A stretch of DNA of 17,253 nucleotides from Kiritimatiellia bacterium (GCA_028822745.1 JAPKCZ010000014.1:1-17253), one strand, 5' to 3'. Shown: positions 1 to 7,161, counted from the stretch's first letter. A program made the numbers and translations. The notes: generated by a model not told the origin, from the sequence alone.

Positions 1-139
1 GTCGACGGGATAATTCGAAATCGTAATAGAACCCGTCATCGGTTGCGGGCCCAATGTCCAACTTGACGTCGTCAAAAAGTCGACATACAGCAGCTGCCAA
101 AACATGCGCCGCACTGTGACGCATCGTACTAATTTCCAA
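1..139 (-). CDS. thrS: Threonyl-tRNA synthetase, N-terminal fragment (runs off left edge)
   Basis: Only the first 46 or so codons are in the window. They read RHSAAHVLAAAV, then LFDDVKLDIGPATDDGFYYDF, which matches the start of the second N-terminal (editing/SAD) domain of threonyl-tRNA synthetase, the enzyme that charges tRNA-Thr. I chose the TTG at 139 because a strong GAGGAG (minus strand of 147-152) lies 7 nt before it and an in-frame TAG lies only one codon further upstream (143-145). The ATG at 122-124 is the alternative, but is farther from the GAGGAG. Either start means that the TGS domain that usually precedes the RHS-AH motif is absent; none of the three upstream frames shows a TGS-like peptide. 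Such short ThrRS forms are known. A hairpin directly upstream suggests post-transcriptional control. Identity is confident; the start is moderately so. Confidence 0.85.
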   Translation of the reverse strand, partial: MEISTMRHSAAHVLAAAVCRLFDDVKLDIGPATDDGFYYDFELSRR

Positions 140-152
140 CGTCTAACTCCTC

Positions 153-194
153 GCGTACGCCCATTCAGCCCGCTCGGGCACCTGGGTGGTACGC
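153..194 (-). promoter_or_regulatory. Nested leader hairpin abutting the thrS ribosome binding site
   Basis: On the minus strand the 42 nt just before GAGGAG form three nested stems: GCGTAC/GTACGC (189-194 with 153-158), CCCA/TGGG (183-186 with 160-163) and GCCCG/CGGGC (175-179 with 168-172), with only small internal loops. The hairpin ends one base before the Shine-Dalgarno sequence, so folding or ligand binding could control ribosome access. There is no T tract, so it is not a terminator. The pairing is read directly; the regulatory role is inference, by analogy with thrS autoregulation in other bacteria. Confidence 0.5.
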
Positions 195-330
195 TTTTAG
201 CGCAACGGCGCATGGCGTCGTCAACGGCAGTGATGTCGCCGGAGGTACGCGATTACAAGGTTGCAAAACTTAACAAAGAAAGCCGAATCCTAGCGAATGA
301 CAGGGGTCAAAGTCAATCCGATTAACACAA

Positions 331-343
331 AGACAGCCTGTCT
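331..343 (-). terminator. Possible weak terminator after the DUF1015 gene
   Basis: A perfect 13-nt inverted repeat (AGACAG, one central base, CTGTCT) lies 23 nt past the DUF1015 stop and is followed on the minus strand by TTGTGTT. The stem is short (5 bp with a 3-nt loop), so this is a weak candidate. The rest of 140-366, apart from the thrS leader hairpin, holds no gene that I can support. Confidence 0.25.
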
Positions 344-366
344 GGACGGCTCGCAAACGACGATAC

Positions 367-1572
367 TCAAGACGTGAAGCGATGCACGAACAGGCCGGAG
401 CGCAGCTTTGGCTCAAACCAGGTGCTTTTCGGCGGCATGATGCGGTCTTCATCAGCAATCCGGATCATCTGCTGCACATCGGCCGGGTGCATACTGAAGG
501 CAACGATCGCCTTGCCGCTGTCCACGCGCCGTTCCAGCTCGGACGTCCCTCGAATGCCACCCACGAAACTGATGCGCGCATCACGCCTAGGGTCAGCCAC
601 GCCCAACAATGGGGCCAGCACGCCATCCTGAAGCAGGCTGACATCCAACGAAGCCACAGCATCTTCTCCGCTGCCCTCGGGAAAACGCAGGGTACGCCAT
701 GCGCCTGCCAGATACATACAGACCTCGCGTGGTCCCGCAGGAACGGCTTCTCCGCTATCCTCGACATCGCACACGTCACCCAAGGCATCTAAGAACGCCT
801 CCGGCGTGTGTCCGTTCAAATCGGAAACGCAGCGGTTGTACGCCAAAATATCCAACTGCTCGGCGGGAAACAGAACCGTCAAAAACCAATCAACTTCAGA
901 TTCACCACCGGCAGGGTTCAGGGTTTCGCTGGCGCGGTTGGCGGCGGCGGCACGATGATGCCCATCGGCAACATAGGCCAGCGGCACGGCATCGAACGCC
1001 GTTGTCAGCGCAGCTGTGTCGGCAACACGCCACACCTGATGACGCACACCGTCGTCGGCGGTTAAATCGATTAACGCAGCATCTTCCTCGACGCGCGCCA
1101 CTTCGGCATCGACGGCGCTCTGCCCATTATACGTCAGAAAGACAGGTCCAGTGTGCGCGCCCTGCGTGACAATCATGCGCGTGCGATCGTCCTCTTTGTC
1201 TGGACGCGTCTTTTCGTGCTTACGAATGACATTGTTGCGGTAGTCATCCACATGGCAACAGCCGACCAGACCATGCTGCGTGTGCCCGTCCATCGTCAAA
1301 GCGTACACATAGAGACAAGGTTCCGCCTCCTGCTCCAGCCAACCTTCGGCCTGGAATTCCGCGAGCTTTTTGCGGGCCTGTTCATAAAGCGCCTCCGGCT
1401 CCGGTGCCGCACCTAACTCAACCTCAGGTCGCGTCACGCGCAGAAAGCTCTTGGGATTGCCGTCAACAAGGGCGCGTGCCTCGTCGGTATCAATCGTGTC
1501 ATACGGGACGCTGGCCACGTCAGGGGCAAGCTCGGGTGAAGGCCGCCAGGCTCTAAACGGATTGATTCGCAT
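367..1572 (-). CDS. DUF1015 family protein (COG4198-like)
   Basis: The 401-residue product has the hallmarks of the DUF1015 family: a VPYD motif near residue 22, KHEKTRPDKEDDR at 118-130, ADGHHRAAA at 202-210, and a C-terminal block with IMPPKSTWFEPKLRSGL. It is full length for the family. The biochemical function is unknown; the histidine/acid clusters suggest a metal- or nucleotide-dependent enzyme, but this is inference. The ATG at 1572 has GGAG 7 nt upstream, and the family's usual N-terminus (start followed by INPFRAWRP) begins here. It is co-directional with thrS downstream, separated by 227 nt, and is preceded by a 281-nt gap with a possible promoter, so it is probably its own transcription unit. 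Confidence 0.85.
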   Translation of the reverse strand: MRINPFRAWRPSPELAPDVASVPYDTIDTDEARALVDGNPKSFLRVTRPEVELGAAPEPEALYEQARKKLAEFQAEGWLEQEAEPCLYVYALTMDGHTQHGLVGCCHVDDYRNNVIRKHEKTRPDKEDDRTRMIVTQGAHTGPVFLTYNGQSAVDAEVARVEEDAALIDLTADDGVRHQVWRVADTAALTTAFDAVPLAYVADGHHRAAAANRASETLNPAGGESEVDWFLTVLFPAEQLDILAYNRCVSDLNGHTPEAFLDALGDVCDVEDSGEAVPAGPREVCMYLAGAWRTLRFPEGSGEDAVASLDVSLLQDGVLAPLLGVADPRRDARISFVGGIRGTSELERRVDSGKAIVAFSMHPADVQQMIRIADEDRIMPPKSTWFEPKLRSGLFVHRFTS

Positions 1573-1641
1573 GGTCTAACTCCAAGTACCAAGATGATAA
1601 ACGAAAGGCCCACGTTTGCATGGCGCCCGAAAGCTGCGCAC

Positions 1642-1668
1642 TCAATAGGGAAAGGCCCGAACTGTCAA
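1642..1668 (-). promoter_or_regulatory. Possible promoter of the DUF1015 gene
   Basis: On the minus strand a perfect TTGACA (1663-1668) is followed 15 nt later by TATTGA (1642-1647). The -35 is ideal, but the spacing is short and the -10 mediocre. It lies 70-96 nt before the DUF1015 start, in a gene-free gap. Confidence 0.3.
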
Positions 1669-1710
1669 GCCTCGCTTGCTTGAAAAGAAAAGTCTACTTA
1701 TGAGAAGAAA

Positions 1711-1743
1711 ATTAGCCGCAGAGTTCGCTGAGGACGAGGAGGG
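1711..1743. repeat. Degenerate GCAGAG-type intergenic repeat
   Basis: The stretch reads as three imperfect copies of a 9-11 nt unit of the type GCAGAG/GCTGAG/CGAGGAG after ATTAGCC. From memory, similar 'CCGCAGAG..CGCAGAGGACGCAGAG' tracts occur dispersed between genes in many environmental PVC-group genomes. No second copy is visible in this window, so calling it a dispersed repeat is inference. The rest of the 1573-1853 gap shows no independent gene. Confidence 0.35.
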
Positions 1744-1853
1744 AACAGCCGTTCAAGGTGCTGGGTTCGGCGTGCTTCGTTCTGCTCGAGCCAGTCCCGC
1801 ATATCAGACACGTTGTACCAAATCTCAGATGCACCCCAGCGAAACAACCCGAA

Positions 1854-2468
1854 TCAGGAGCGCTTGCCCTTGCGCCTCGGCTTGGGCTTCGTAAACAGTT
1901 CAAGTTGACTGTCTTTGATCAAATCGTAGCTTTTCAGCAAGCGAATGATTTGTAGCAAATCCGACTTCTCGTAATTTTTGCGATCATCGACACCTTGTAC
2001 GATATCAGCCAGCATCGTCGGAAAAGCCAGTACCCCATCAACGCCACTGACGCGCAGAAGGTTGATGACCTGATCCTTAAACTCTCCACCAGCGGGCAAC
2101 TTGGGAACACACAAGATACGTGCGAAATCAGGTGACCCAAGACGCTTCGCCCCCACACGCGCGGAGCGCGGCTGAGCGAAAGCAACCGCTTCAGGCGTAT
2201 CTTTGAATGTGCTCGCATAAACGCGATGCCCGTGCCAGCCGCGAATGCCAACGATGGCGGAGGAAATATGCTCCAGATCCTCCGTGCGCCAGACGAAGTG
2301 TTCCGGAATCGTATGTGTGCGCACGCAGGGATTGTGAATGATGAGATCGATTTCCTCTTCGGCCCGTTTTTCACGACGACCGCCAACGGTGTACTTGCAG
2401 GGCTGGCTCACCAAGTAGCCTTGCTCCTCGAAGTACTCCCGCACAACCCATTCATTCACATCGGACAC
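1854..2468 (-). CDS. Conserved hypothetical protein, possibly restriction-endonuclease-like fold
   Basis: The 204-residue product starts MSDVNEWVVREYFEEQGY and carries an EEEIDLIIHNP strand near residues 37-47, then VGIRGWHGHRVYASTF (73-88) and a C-terminal NYEKSDLLQIIRLL segment (165-178), ending in a basic tail. An early helix with E11 followed by a strand with E39-x-D41 recalls PD-(D/E)XK nuclease-like folds, but I cannot place a complete catalytic motif. The GTG at 2468 is chosen because AAGGAG (2476-2481) lies 7 nt upstream. A longer in-frame ATG at 2519 would overlap aroB and only adds an arginine-rich tail that translates the ribosome binding site region. It follows aroB by 26 nt, so it is probably the last gene of that operon. 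After its TGA the frame stays open for 51 more codons. Confidence 0.7.
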   Translation of the reverse strand: MSDVNEWVVREYFEEQGYLVSQPCKYTVGGRREKRAEEEIDLIIHNPCVRTHTIPEHFVWRTEDLEHISSAIVGIRGWHGHRVYASTFKDTPEAVAFAQPRSARVGAKRLGSPDFARILCVPKLPAGGEFKDQVINLLRVSGVDGVLAFPTMLADIVQGVDDRKNYEKSDLLQIIRLLKSYDLIKDSQLELFTKPKPRRKGKRS

Positions 2469-2494
2469 GTATCGTCTCCTTCGCCTGCGGCGCC

Positions 2495-3583
2495 CTATCC
2501 GTCGACCAAGCAGCCACAATGCTGCACGAGCAGATCGTCATCAACCTCGCACCCGAAAGCGACTTCACCAATTCGCTTGGCGAGCACAAACTTCAGCACG
2601 CCTGCAGAGGTTTTCTTGTCGGCCGACATGGCCTGACGCATCGCGTCCCACGACGGCATCTCGCCTCGAAACGTCAACGGCAACCCGACAGCAGCCATAA
2701 GCGCATTGACGCGCTGGCGGTCATCCTCAGGAAAGCCAAGCACATCGCGTGACAGTAGCCCAGCGTAGTGCATTCCAATCGTGATCGCTTCACCATGCAA
2801 ATAGGTGTTGTATGACGAGACCTGCTCAATGGCATGCCCCATGGTGTGGCCGTAATTTAAAATTGCGCGTAGCCCGCCTTCGCGTTCATCCTGCTGCACC
2901 ACATCGCCCTTGATCGCACAACAGCGCGCGACGACCTCGGTCAGGTATGCCTGATCGCGCGACGCGAGATGGGCCACATTGGATTCCAGCGACGCAAACA
3001 GGTCGGCATCCCAAATGACACCGTACTTGATGACTTCTGCTAGCCCGGACACATACTCACGCTCAGGTAGCGTGCTCAGGGTGTCCAGATTTGCGACGAC
3101 TTCAATCGGTTGATAGAACACACCAATCAGGTTTTTGCCCTGTGGCAGATTGACACCGGTCTTTCCACCCACAGAACTGTCCACCATCGCCAGCAAGGTG
3201 GTTGGCATCTGCAGGAAGGAAATGCCGCGCAGATAGGTGCCGGCCACATAACCCGCCAAGTCACCCACCATGCCGCCACCCAATGCGACGATCACAGATC
3301 GACGATCCAAGCCCTGGGCCAGCGCCTGATCATATAAATCCTGCACGCAGGCCAGCGACTTAGATTGCTCCCCGGCGGGCACCGTAGCGCGCCCAACGGT
3401 CGCGCCCGCGGCGGTCAGAATGGCCTCGCATTGATCCCCCCATGCGGGCATGACGTTTGAATCCGAAACCATCAAGCAATGGCGACCGCGAACCAGCGCA
3501 CACGCAGCGCTCATCTGCGCATCGGGTCCAATATTAATGTTATAGGAACGCTCGCCGAGCGCCACGGAAACGGTCTTGGTCAT
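2495..3583 (-). CDS. aroB: 3-dehydroquinate synthase
   Basis: AroB converts DAHP to 3-dehydroquinate, the second step of the shikimate pathway, using NAD and a divalent metal. The 362-residue protein has the NAD-binding GGGMVGD loop (102-108), the MPTTLLAMVDSSVGGKTGVN block (126-145), NLIGVFYQP (151-159) and the expected metal ligands E183 (in AEVIKYG), H246 (in LNYGHT) and H263 (in LHGEA). Length and motifs are normal. Its ATG overlaps the fmt stop codon (ATGA, 3580-3583), which indicates translational coupling, and a hypothetical gene follows closely. Confidence 0.97.
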   Translation of the reverse strand: MTKTVSVALGERSYNINIGPDAQMSAACALVRGRHCLMVSDSNVMPAWGDQCEAILTAAGATVGRATVPAGEQSKSLACVQDLYDQALAQGLDRRSVIVALGGGMVGDLAGYVAGTYLRGISFLQMPTTLLAMVDSSVGGKTGVNLPQGKNLIGVFYQPIEVVANLDTLSTLPEREYVSGLAEVIKYGVIWDADLFASLESNVAHLASRDQAYLTEVVARCCAIKGDVVQQDEREGGLRAILNYGHTMGHAIEQVSSYNTYLHGEAITIGMHYAGLLSRDVLGFPEDDRQRVNALMAAVGLPLTFRGEMPSWDAMRQAMSADKKTSAGVLKFVLAKRIGEVAFGCEVDDDLLVQHCGCLVDG

Positions 3584-4527
3584 GCATCCATCCTTTCACC
3601 CACTTGAAGTGTGTGGCCGCGCAAAAATTCGTCACCTGACATGGCTTTTCGCCCCGCCGGCTGTACCTGCAGGAGCTGCACCGCGCCCTGACTTGCGGCC
3701 ACGGTAGGCCCGCCGCCGGAAATGTCAATCACTGTCCCTGCGTCGCCCGTTGCGTCGACAACACGGGCGCGATGGACCTTGAGAACACGTTGGTCCAAGG
3801 GTGCTTCGCCGGACAAATAACAAGAACAGCCCGGCCACGGAAAGAAGCCCCGCACGCGATGGTGAATCGCCGCGGCGGACATCGTCCAATCGATGCGCCC
3901 ATCGCTCTTTTTCAACTTCGGTGCATAGGTCGCGCTTGCCGCGTCCTGCGGACGCGGCGTCAGTGTACCCGCGCGCAAGCCCTGCAAGGTTTCGACCAAC
4001 AGCCCCGCACCCGCCACAGCCAGCGCGTCGTGCAAATCCCCTGCGGTATCCTCCGGCCCGATGGCCACACGCGTCTGCAACAAGATATCGCCCGTGTCCA
4101 TGCCCGCATCCATCTGCATCGTCGTCACGCCGCTTTCGGGATCGCCGTTGGCAACGGCCCACTGAATAGGAGCAGCACCGCGATACGCGGGCAGCAACGA
4201 GGTGTGCACGTTGATGCATCCGTACGCCGCCATCTCAAGCAATTCACTTTTCAGAAACTGCCCATAAGCAAGCACCGCCATCAGATCCGGAGCGAACGCG
4301 CGAATCTCGGCGATGGTTTCCGGCGTGTTGACGCGCTCGGGAGCAAGAACCGGTATCCCGCGAGATTCAGCGAGGGCTTTGACCGGTCCGGGGCGCACCT
4401 TTAGTTTACGTCCGCTGGCGCGATCAGGTTGCGTAACCACGCCCACGACGTCGACATCGGCAGCGGCGAGAAGTGCCTCCAGGGACACACATGAAATTGG
4501 GGCCGAACCCATGAAAACAACGCGCAT
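3580..4527 (-). CDS. fmt: Methionyl-tRNA formyltransferase
   Basis: Fmt transfers a formyl group from 10-formyl-THF to the initiator Met-tRNA. The 315-residue protein begins MRVVFMGSAP, has the catalytic N106-V-H108 with SLLPAYRGAAPIQW behind it, and MDTGDIL with D144. The C-terminal OB-like domain starts around 210 (KLKKSDGRIDW) and includes RGFFPWPG. The ATG at 4527 is chosen because the family N-terminus starts exactly there and AAGGA lies 8 nt upstream; an in-frame extension to 4710 is unlike any Fmt and overlaps the upstream gene. The preceding hydro-lyase beta gene ends 16 nt before it. No def (deformylase) gene is visible, although it is a common partner. Confidence 0.95.
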   Translation of the reverse strand: MRVVFMGSAPISCVSLEALLAAADVDVVGVVTQPDRASGRKLKVRPGPVKALAESRGIPVLAPERVNTPETIAEIRAFAPDLMAVLAYGQFLKSELLEMAAYGCINVHTSLLPAYRGAAPIQWAVANGDPESGVTTMQMDAGMDTGDILLQTRVAIGPEDTAGDLHDALAVAGAGLLVETLQGLRAGTLTPRPQDAASATYAPKLKKSDGRIDWTMSAAAIHHRVRGFFPWPGCSCYLSGEAPLDQRVLKVHRARVVDATGDAGTVIDISGGGPTVAASQGAVQLLQVQPAGRKAMSGDEFLRGHTLQVGERMDA

Positions 4528-4543
4528 TGTGATGATCCTTCGC

Positions 4544-5137
4544 CTACTTGCCGGATGACCGAAGCGCCGCCATATTGCGTCGCGTGCGCAGCTGCGCACG
4601 GCGGTGCAAACTTTTACCGTTCGCATCAATGACGACAATCGCTTCGATGTGCTCAACCTCAAGCATCCACGGCCCATCCTCTTCCTGAGCGGCCCGCGCC
4701 GGATTAGCATGCGTCACGGAGCGAATGGCTTGCGCAACCTCCACACCGGCCAGACCGATCGTTTGAAGGTACACACACGAGCGCGCAGCACAAGCGCGGC
4801 ACATATCCGCACCCAATGCCCCTTGCCCGATTACGACATGAATGCGAAAGCGCTCGATCAATGCAATCAGATCCGATTCCGAACGCATCGACACAGATGG
4901 CCCAGCCGAACAGACACGCCACTGACCATTACGACCAACAACAAGTGGTGCTGCATGATAAAGCCCGAGTCCACGCTGCCGGCGCAATTGCACCCCGTCG
5001 GCACTCAGCGCCGTGAGCGCGTCCCCGCGGCAGGCGATCAAGGATCCCGCGATTGCAACACGCCGGCCCAGCTTAAGCGACGCCACCTTTTCACTCGTAA
5101 AGGGACTCGCCAATGAAATGGGTTCAGATTTAGGCAT
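4544..5137 (-). CDS. Class I fumarase/tartrate dehydratase-like beta subunit, divergent
   Basis: This 197-residue protein aligns by eye with the FumA C-terminus/TtdB family: GRRVAIAGSLIACR (25-37), YHAAPLVV (60-67, for the usual FHAGP), a GPSVSMR block (79-85, for GPTTSMR), and an alpha/beta swivelling core. In active members the beta half supplies residues to the substrate site of an Fe-S hydro-lyase. Two usual motifs are altered: the GRDxxHK segment is CRGDAL (36-41), and the lysine of GKG is Q105 (IGQG, 103-106). The ATG at 5137 is preferred to the TTG directly before it. It sits 19 nt downstream of the alpha gene, so the pair surely works together. Family membership is clear; fumarase activity is not. 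Confidence 0.8.
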   Translation of the reverse strand: MPKSEPISLASPFTSEKVASLKLGRRVAIAGSLIACRGDALTALSADGVQLRRQRGLGLYHAAPLVVGRNGQWRVCSAGPSVSMRSESDLIALIERFRIHVVIGQGALGADMCRACAARSCVYLQTIGLAGVEVAQAIRSVTHANPARAAQEEDGPWMLEVEHIEAIVVIDANGKSLHRRAQLRTRRNMAALRSSGK

Positions 5138-5156
5138 CAACGCTCACTTACAGACA

Positions 5157-6041
5157 TTAATACAACCAGTGCTTCAATCCGCCACCGGGGCCAAACACGG
5201 CACCACGACGACGAAACGCCCAACACATATACGATACGGAGACAAACACACTCGAGGGCAATCGACTAAGCGAACCGATATGGACGTCCAGCAGGGCCGA
5301 TTTTCCACCCAGCCCCATCGGGCCAATGTCGAGCTTGCGGGAATCACGCAGCACGGCATTTTCGAGACGGCCCAGCGCTTTGACGCGTGTGGTGTAGCCC
5401 AACTTATGAAGAAACTGAATCTTCGAGTGCGCGTACCCGGTCGCACGATCCCCGCCGATACAGACACCCAATATGGCCGGCCCACCTCCATTCGTCTGCG
5501 ACTGCAGCACGGCATCAAGAATACATTCCCGAAAACCCTCCAGGTCGGCGCCAGCACCGAGTTCGTTGTTCGGCAAACTGTATTGTCGCCCCTCGTTCTC
5601 ACTGGATGCGCTCTTCATCACCAGCCGCACATCAACCGTTTTGCGGGCACCGTGCTGGAAAAGAATCACGGGCGATGCATGCGCCACGTTGGTTCGATAC
5701 TTTGCACCAGAAATGGCGTCCACGGTGTTCTGGCGAAGATAGCCGTCACGTGTTGCACGTGCCACGGCGGCACGGATCGACGCGGACAGGGCGTTGGTGT
5801 CGATCCCCGCGGGGACGCGGCAATAAAAAATCAATGTGCCCGTATCCGAACACAGTGGACGCTCTTCAGCGCGAGCCTGCTGGGCGTTCGACAGCATTGA
5901 ATCGATGGCCCATTGGGCGGACGACCCGGCAGCTTCAAGACGACGCGCGCGTTTGAGCGCGTTCTCAACGTCCGTCGGCAGACTGATCGACGTGCGCCGG
6001 ATCAGTTCGTATAAATTCTTTTCCCAGTACGTCGTTCTCAT
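5157..6041 (-). CDS. Class I fumarase/tartrate dehydratase-like alpha subunit, divergent
   Basis: The 294-residue protein matches the Fe-S hydro-lyase alpha family (fumarate hydratase class I / TtdA), which reversibly hydrates dicarboxylates using a [4Fe-4S] cluster held by three cysteines. Cys64 (LCSDTG, 63-68) and Cys273 (YMCWAFRR) are in the expected places. The second cluster cysteine is usually in an (A/G)C-P segment before the GVxIGG loop; here that segment is NGGGPAILG (184-192), and a cysteine appears 8 residues later, C194 in GVCIGGDR. The usual KGGGSEN is KSASSEN (143-149). IGPMGLGGKSAL (239-250) is well kept. It starts 21 nt after the PHP gene. It could be a functional subfamily with a different ligand, or an enzyme altered in activity. 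Confidence 0.8.
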   Translation of the reverse strand: MRTTYWEKNLYELIRRTSISLPTDVENALKRARRLEAAGSSAQWAIDSMLSNAQQARAEERPLCSDTGTLIFYCRVPAGIDTNALSASIRAAVARATRDGYLRQNTVDAISGAKYRTNVAHASPVILFQHGARKTVDVRLVMKSASSENEGRQYSLPNNELGAGADLEGFRECILDAVLQSQTNGGGPAILGVCIGGDRATGYAHSKIQFLHKLGYTTRVKALGRLENAVLRDSRKLDIGPMGLGGKSALLDVHIGSLSRLPSSVFVSVSYMCWAFRRRGAVFGPGGGLKHWLY

Positions 6042-6062
6042 CCGTGCCTTATCAAAAACATA

Positions 6063-6929
6063 TCAGGTCTGTAGAGCCGCGCAGCGCGCCTCCAGTGTAT
6101 CCAAAACAGAATCAGGCACGTTCAAAGTCCCAAAGCCTAGCCCCATTCGAATGTCCGGGTTCGGTGCGCCGTGGAAATCAGAGCCACCTGTCCCTATTAA
6201 ATTATATTTCTCTATCAGCCGTATCATTTCACGCATATGGCGACCGGTGTGTTCCGGATAGTGAACCTCGAGACCATCCAACCCCATGTCGGCCAATTCG
6301 CCAACATAGGCATCGAGCGCGTTCGTACCAAGCCGCAAAACATAGGGATGCGCAAGCACGGCGACACCGCCGGCCGAATGAATGCATGCGATGGCCTCGG
6401 CGACGGAAAAGCGGAAGCCCATTTCATAACAGGACCCACGATCACCGATGTAACGATCAAACGCTTCACGACGGTTGGCGACGTGCCCCCCATCCAGTAA
6501 GGCTTGTGCAAAATGTGGCCGCCCAACAATGTCGCCACCGGCCAGTGCCGCCACCTGCTCCATCGTGATACCGAAACCACGATCATTGAGATTGCTCAGG
6601 ATGGTTTCGTTACGCTGACGGCGTTCGCCACCTATGCGCTCAAGAACGCGCACCATCTCAGCATGGTGATGATCAAAATTGTAGCCCAGCAGATGCATGC
6701 TGCCGAGTCGGCCAGACACACTCACCTCGACGCCGGTCAATCCGCGCACGACGTGCTCCCCTTGCGCAGAAACCCTTTCACATGCCGCCAGGAACGCGTC
6801 CACGCCACCAACGGTATCGTGATCCGTCAACGCGATTGCGTTGAGTCCTTGCGCTAGCGCGATTTCAGGAAGCGCGGCCGCGTCGTAACTCCCGTCGGAG
6901 CTCGTGGAGTGCATATGAAGGTCTATCAT
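6063..6929 (-). CDS. PHP-domain metal-dependent phosphoesterase (RNase AM/YciV-like)
   Basis: The 288-residue product has the PHP metal-site motifs: DLHMHST (H5, H7) with D12, LTDHDT (D36, H37), VEVS (E68), MHLLGYN (H79), LAHPY and SDFHG near the C-terminus. Relatives include the E. coli YciV (TrpH) family, which hydrolyses 3',5'-nucleoside bisphosphates and trims short 5' RNA ends. The ATG at 6929 starts the PHP domain directly, and a promoter ending near 6993 places the transcript start inside a longer in-frame extension, which excludes that extension. It is the first gene of a six-gene minus-strand cluster. Confidence 0.85.
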   Translation of the reverse strand: MIDLHMHSTSSDGSYDAAALPEIALAQGLNAIALTDHDTVGGVDAFLAACERVSAQGEHVVRGLTGVEVSVSGRLGSMHLLGYNFDHHHAEMVRVLERIGGERRQRNETILSNLNDRGFGITMEQVAALAGGDIVGRPHFAQALLDGGHVANRREAFDRYIGDRGSCYEMGFRFSVAEAIACIHSAGGVAVLAHPYVLRLGTNALDAYVGELADMGLDGLEVHYPEHTGRHMREMIRLIEKYNLIGTGGSDFHGAPNPDIRMGLGFGTLNVPDSVLDTLEARCAALQT

Positions 6930-6960
6930 GGTGACTTCAATCTGTTCAGCGTCGTTTCGT

Positions 6961-6979
6961 ACCCGCTGCTCCGGCGGGT
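6961..6979 (-). other. Stem-loop in the PHP operon leader
   Basis: ACCCGC (6961-6966) and GCGGGT (6974-6979) form a perfect 6-bp stem with a 7-nt loop between the predicted start of transcription and the PHP start codon. There is no T tract. It may affect translation or mRNA stability; the function is not shown by the sequence. Confidence 0.35.
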
Positions 6980-6992
6980 GTGCGGACGGCTG

Positions 6993-7022
6993 ATCATAGA
7001 AGCCTTCGCCCTGCAATTTCAA
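6993..7022 (-). promoter_or_regulatory. Sigma70-like promoter of the PHP-fumarase-fmt-aroB operon
   Basis: On the minus strand TTGAAA (7017-7022) is followed after 18 nt by TATGAT (6993-6998). Both hexamers are close to consensus. The predicted start near 6986 gives a leader of about 57 nt before the PHP ATG at 6929. Confidence 0.55.
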
Positions 7023-7043
7023 CACTGGAATTCATAACGTGCA

Positions 7044-7063
7044 CGCCCGCCTGCCTCCGGGCG
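7044..7063. other. Inverted repeat between divergent PHP and tsaB genes
   Basis: CGCCCG (7044-7049) and CGGGCG (7058-7063) are perfect 6-bp arms around 8 nt. It lies upstream of both divergent genes, so it could be an operator or a simple GC-rich hairpin. The 232-nt gap 6930-7161 otherwise holds only the PHP promoter and leader hairpin; I see no convincing tsaB promoter. Confidence 0.3.
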
Positions 7064-7161
7064 CGACTTACAAGCCGCCGCGAAGACAAACATTGAACAA
7101 TTTGGCTTCACGCCGCGCCGGGCTTCTGGCATGAATGGGCGTTCAGCTCAGGAAACACATC

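Noticed and set aside
160..190. tRNA gene suggested by a class II D-arm-like sequence on the minus strand
   Set aside because: No anticodon stem, T-arm (GGTTCGA) or acceptor stem follows; the sequence runs straight into the thrS ribosome binding site.
1854..1856. TGA as a selenocysteine codon in the hypothetical gene
   Set aside because: There is no SECIS-like hairpin evident directly after the TGA and no known selenoprotein family match; the protein ends with a typical basic tail.
2469..2519. Arginine-rich N-terminal extension of the 204-residue hypothetical protein
   Set aside because: It overlaps the end of aroB and translates the AAGGAG ribosome binding site that serves the GTG at 2468.
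4528..4710. 61-codon N-terminal extension of fmt
   Set aside because: It lies inside the upstream hydro-lyase beta gene and has no counterpart in the Fmt family, which starts at MRVVFMG.
5013..5900. 295-codon plus-strand open frame across the fumarase-like genes
   Set aside because: It is antisense to two well-recognised genes and its composition is that of a GC-rich shadow frame.
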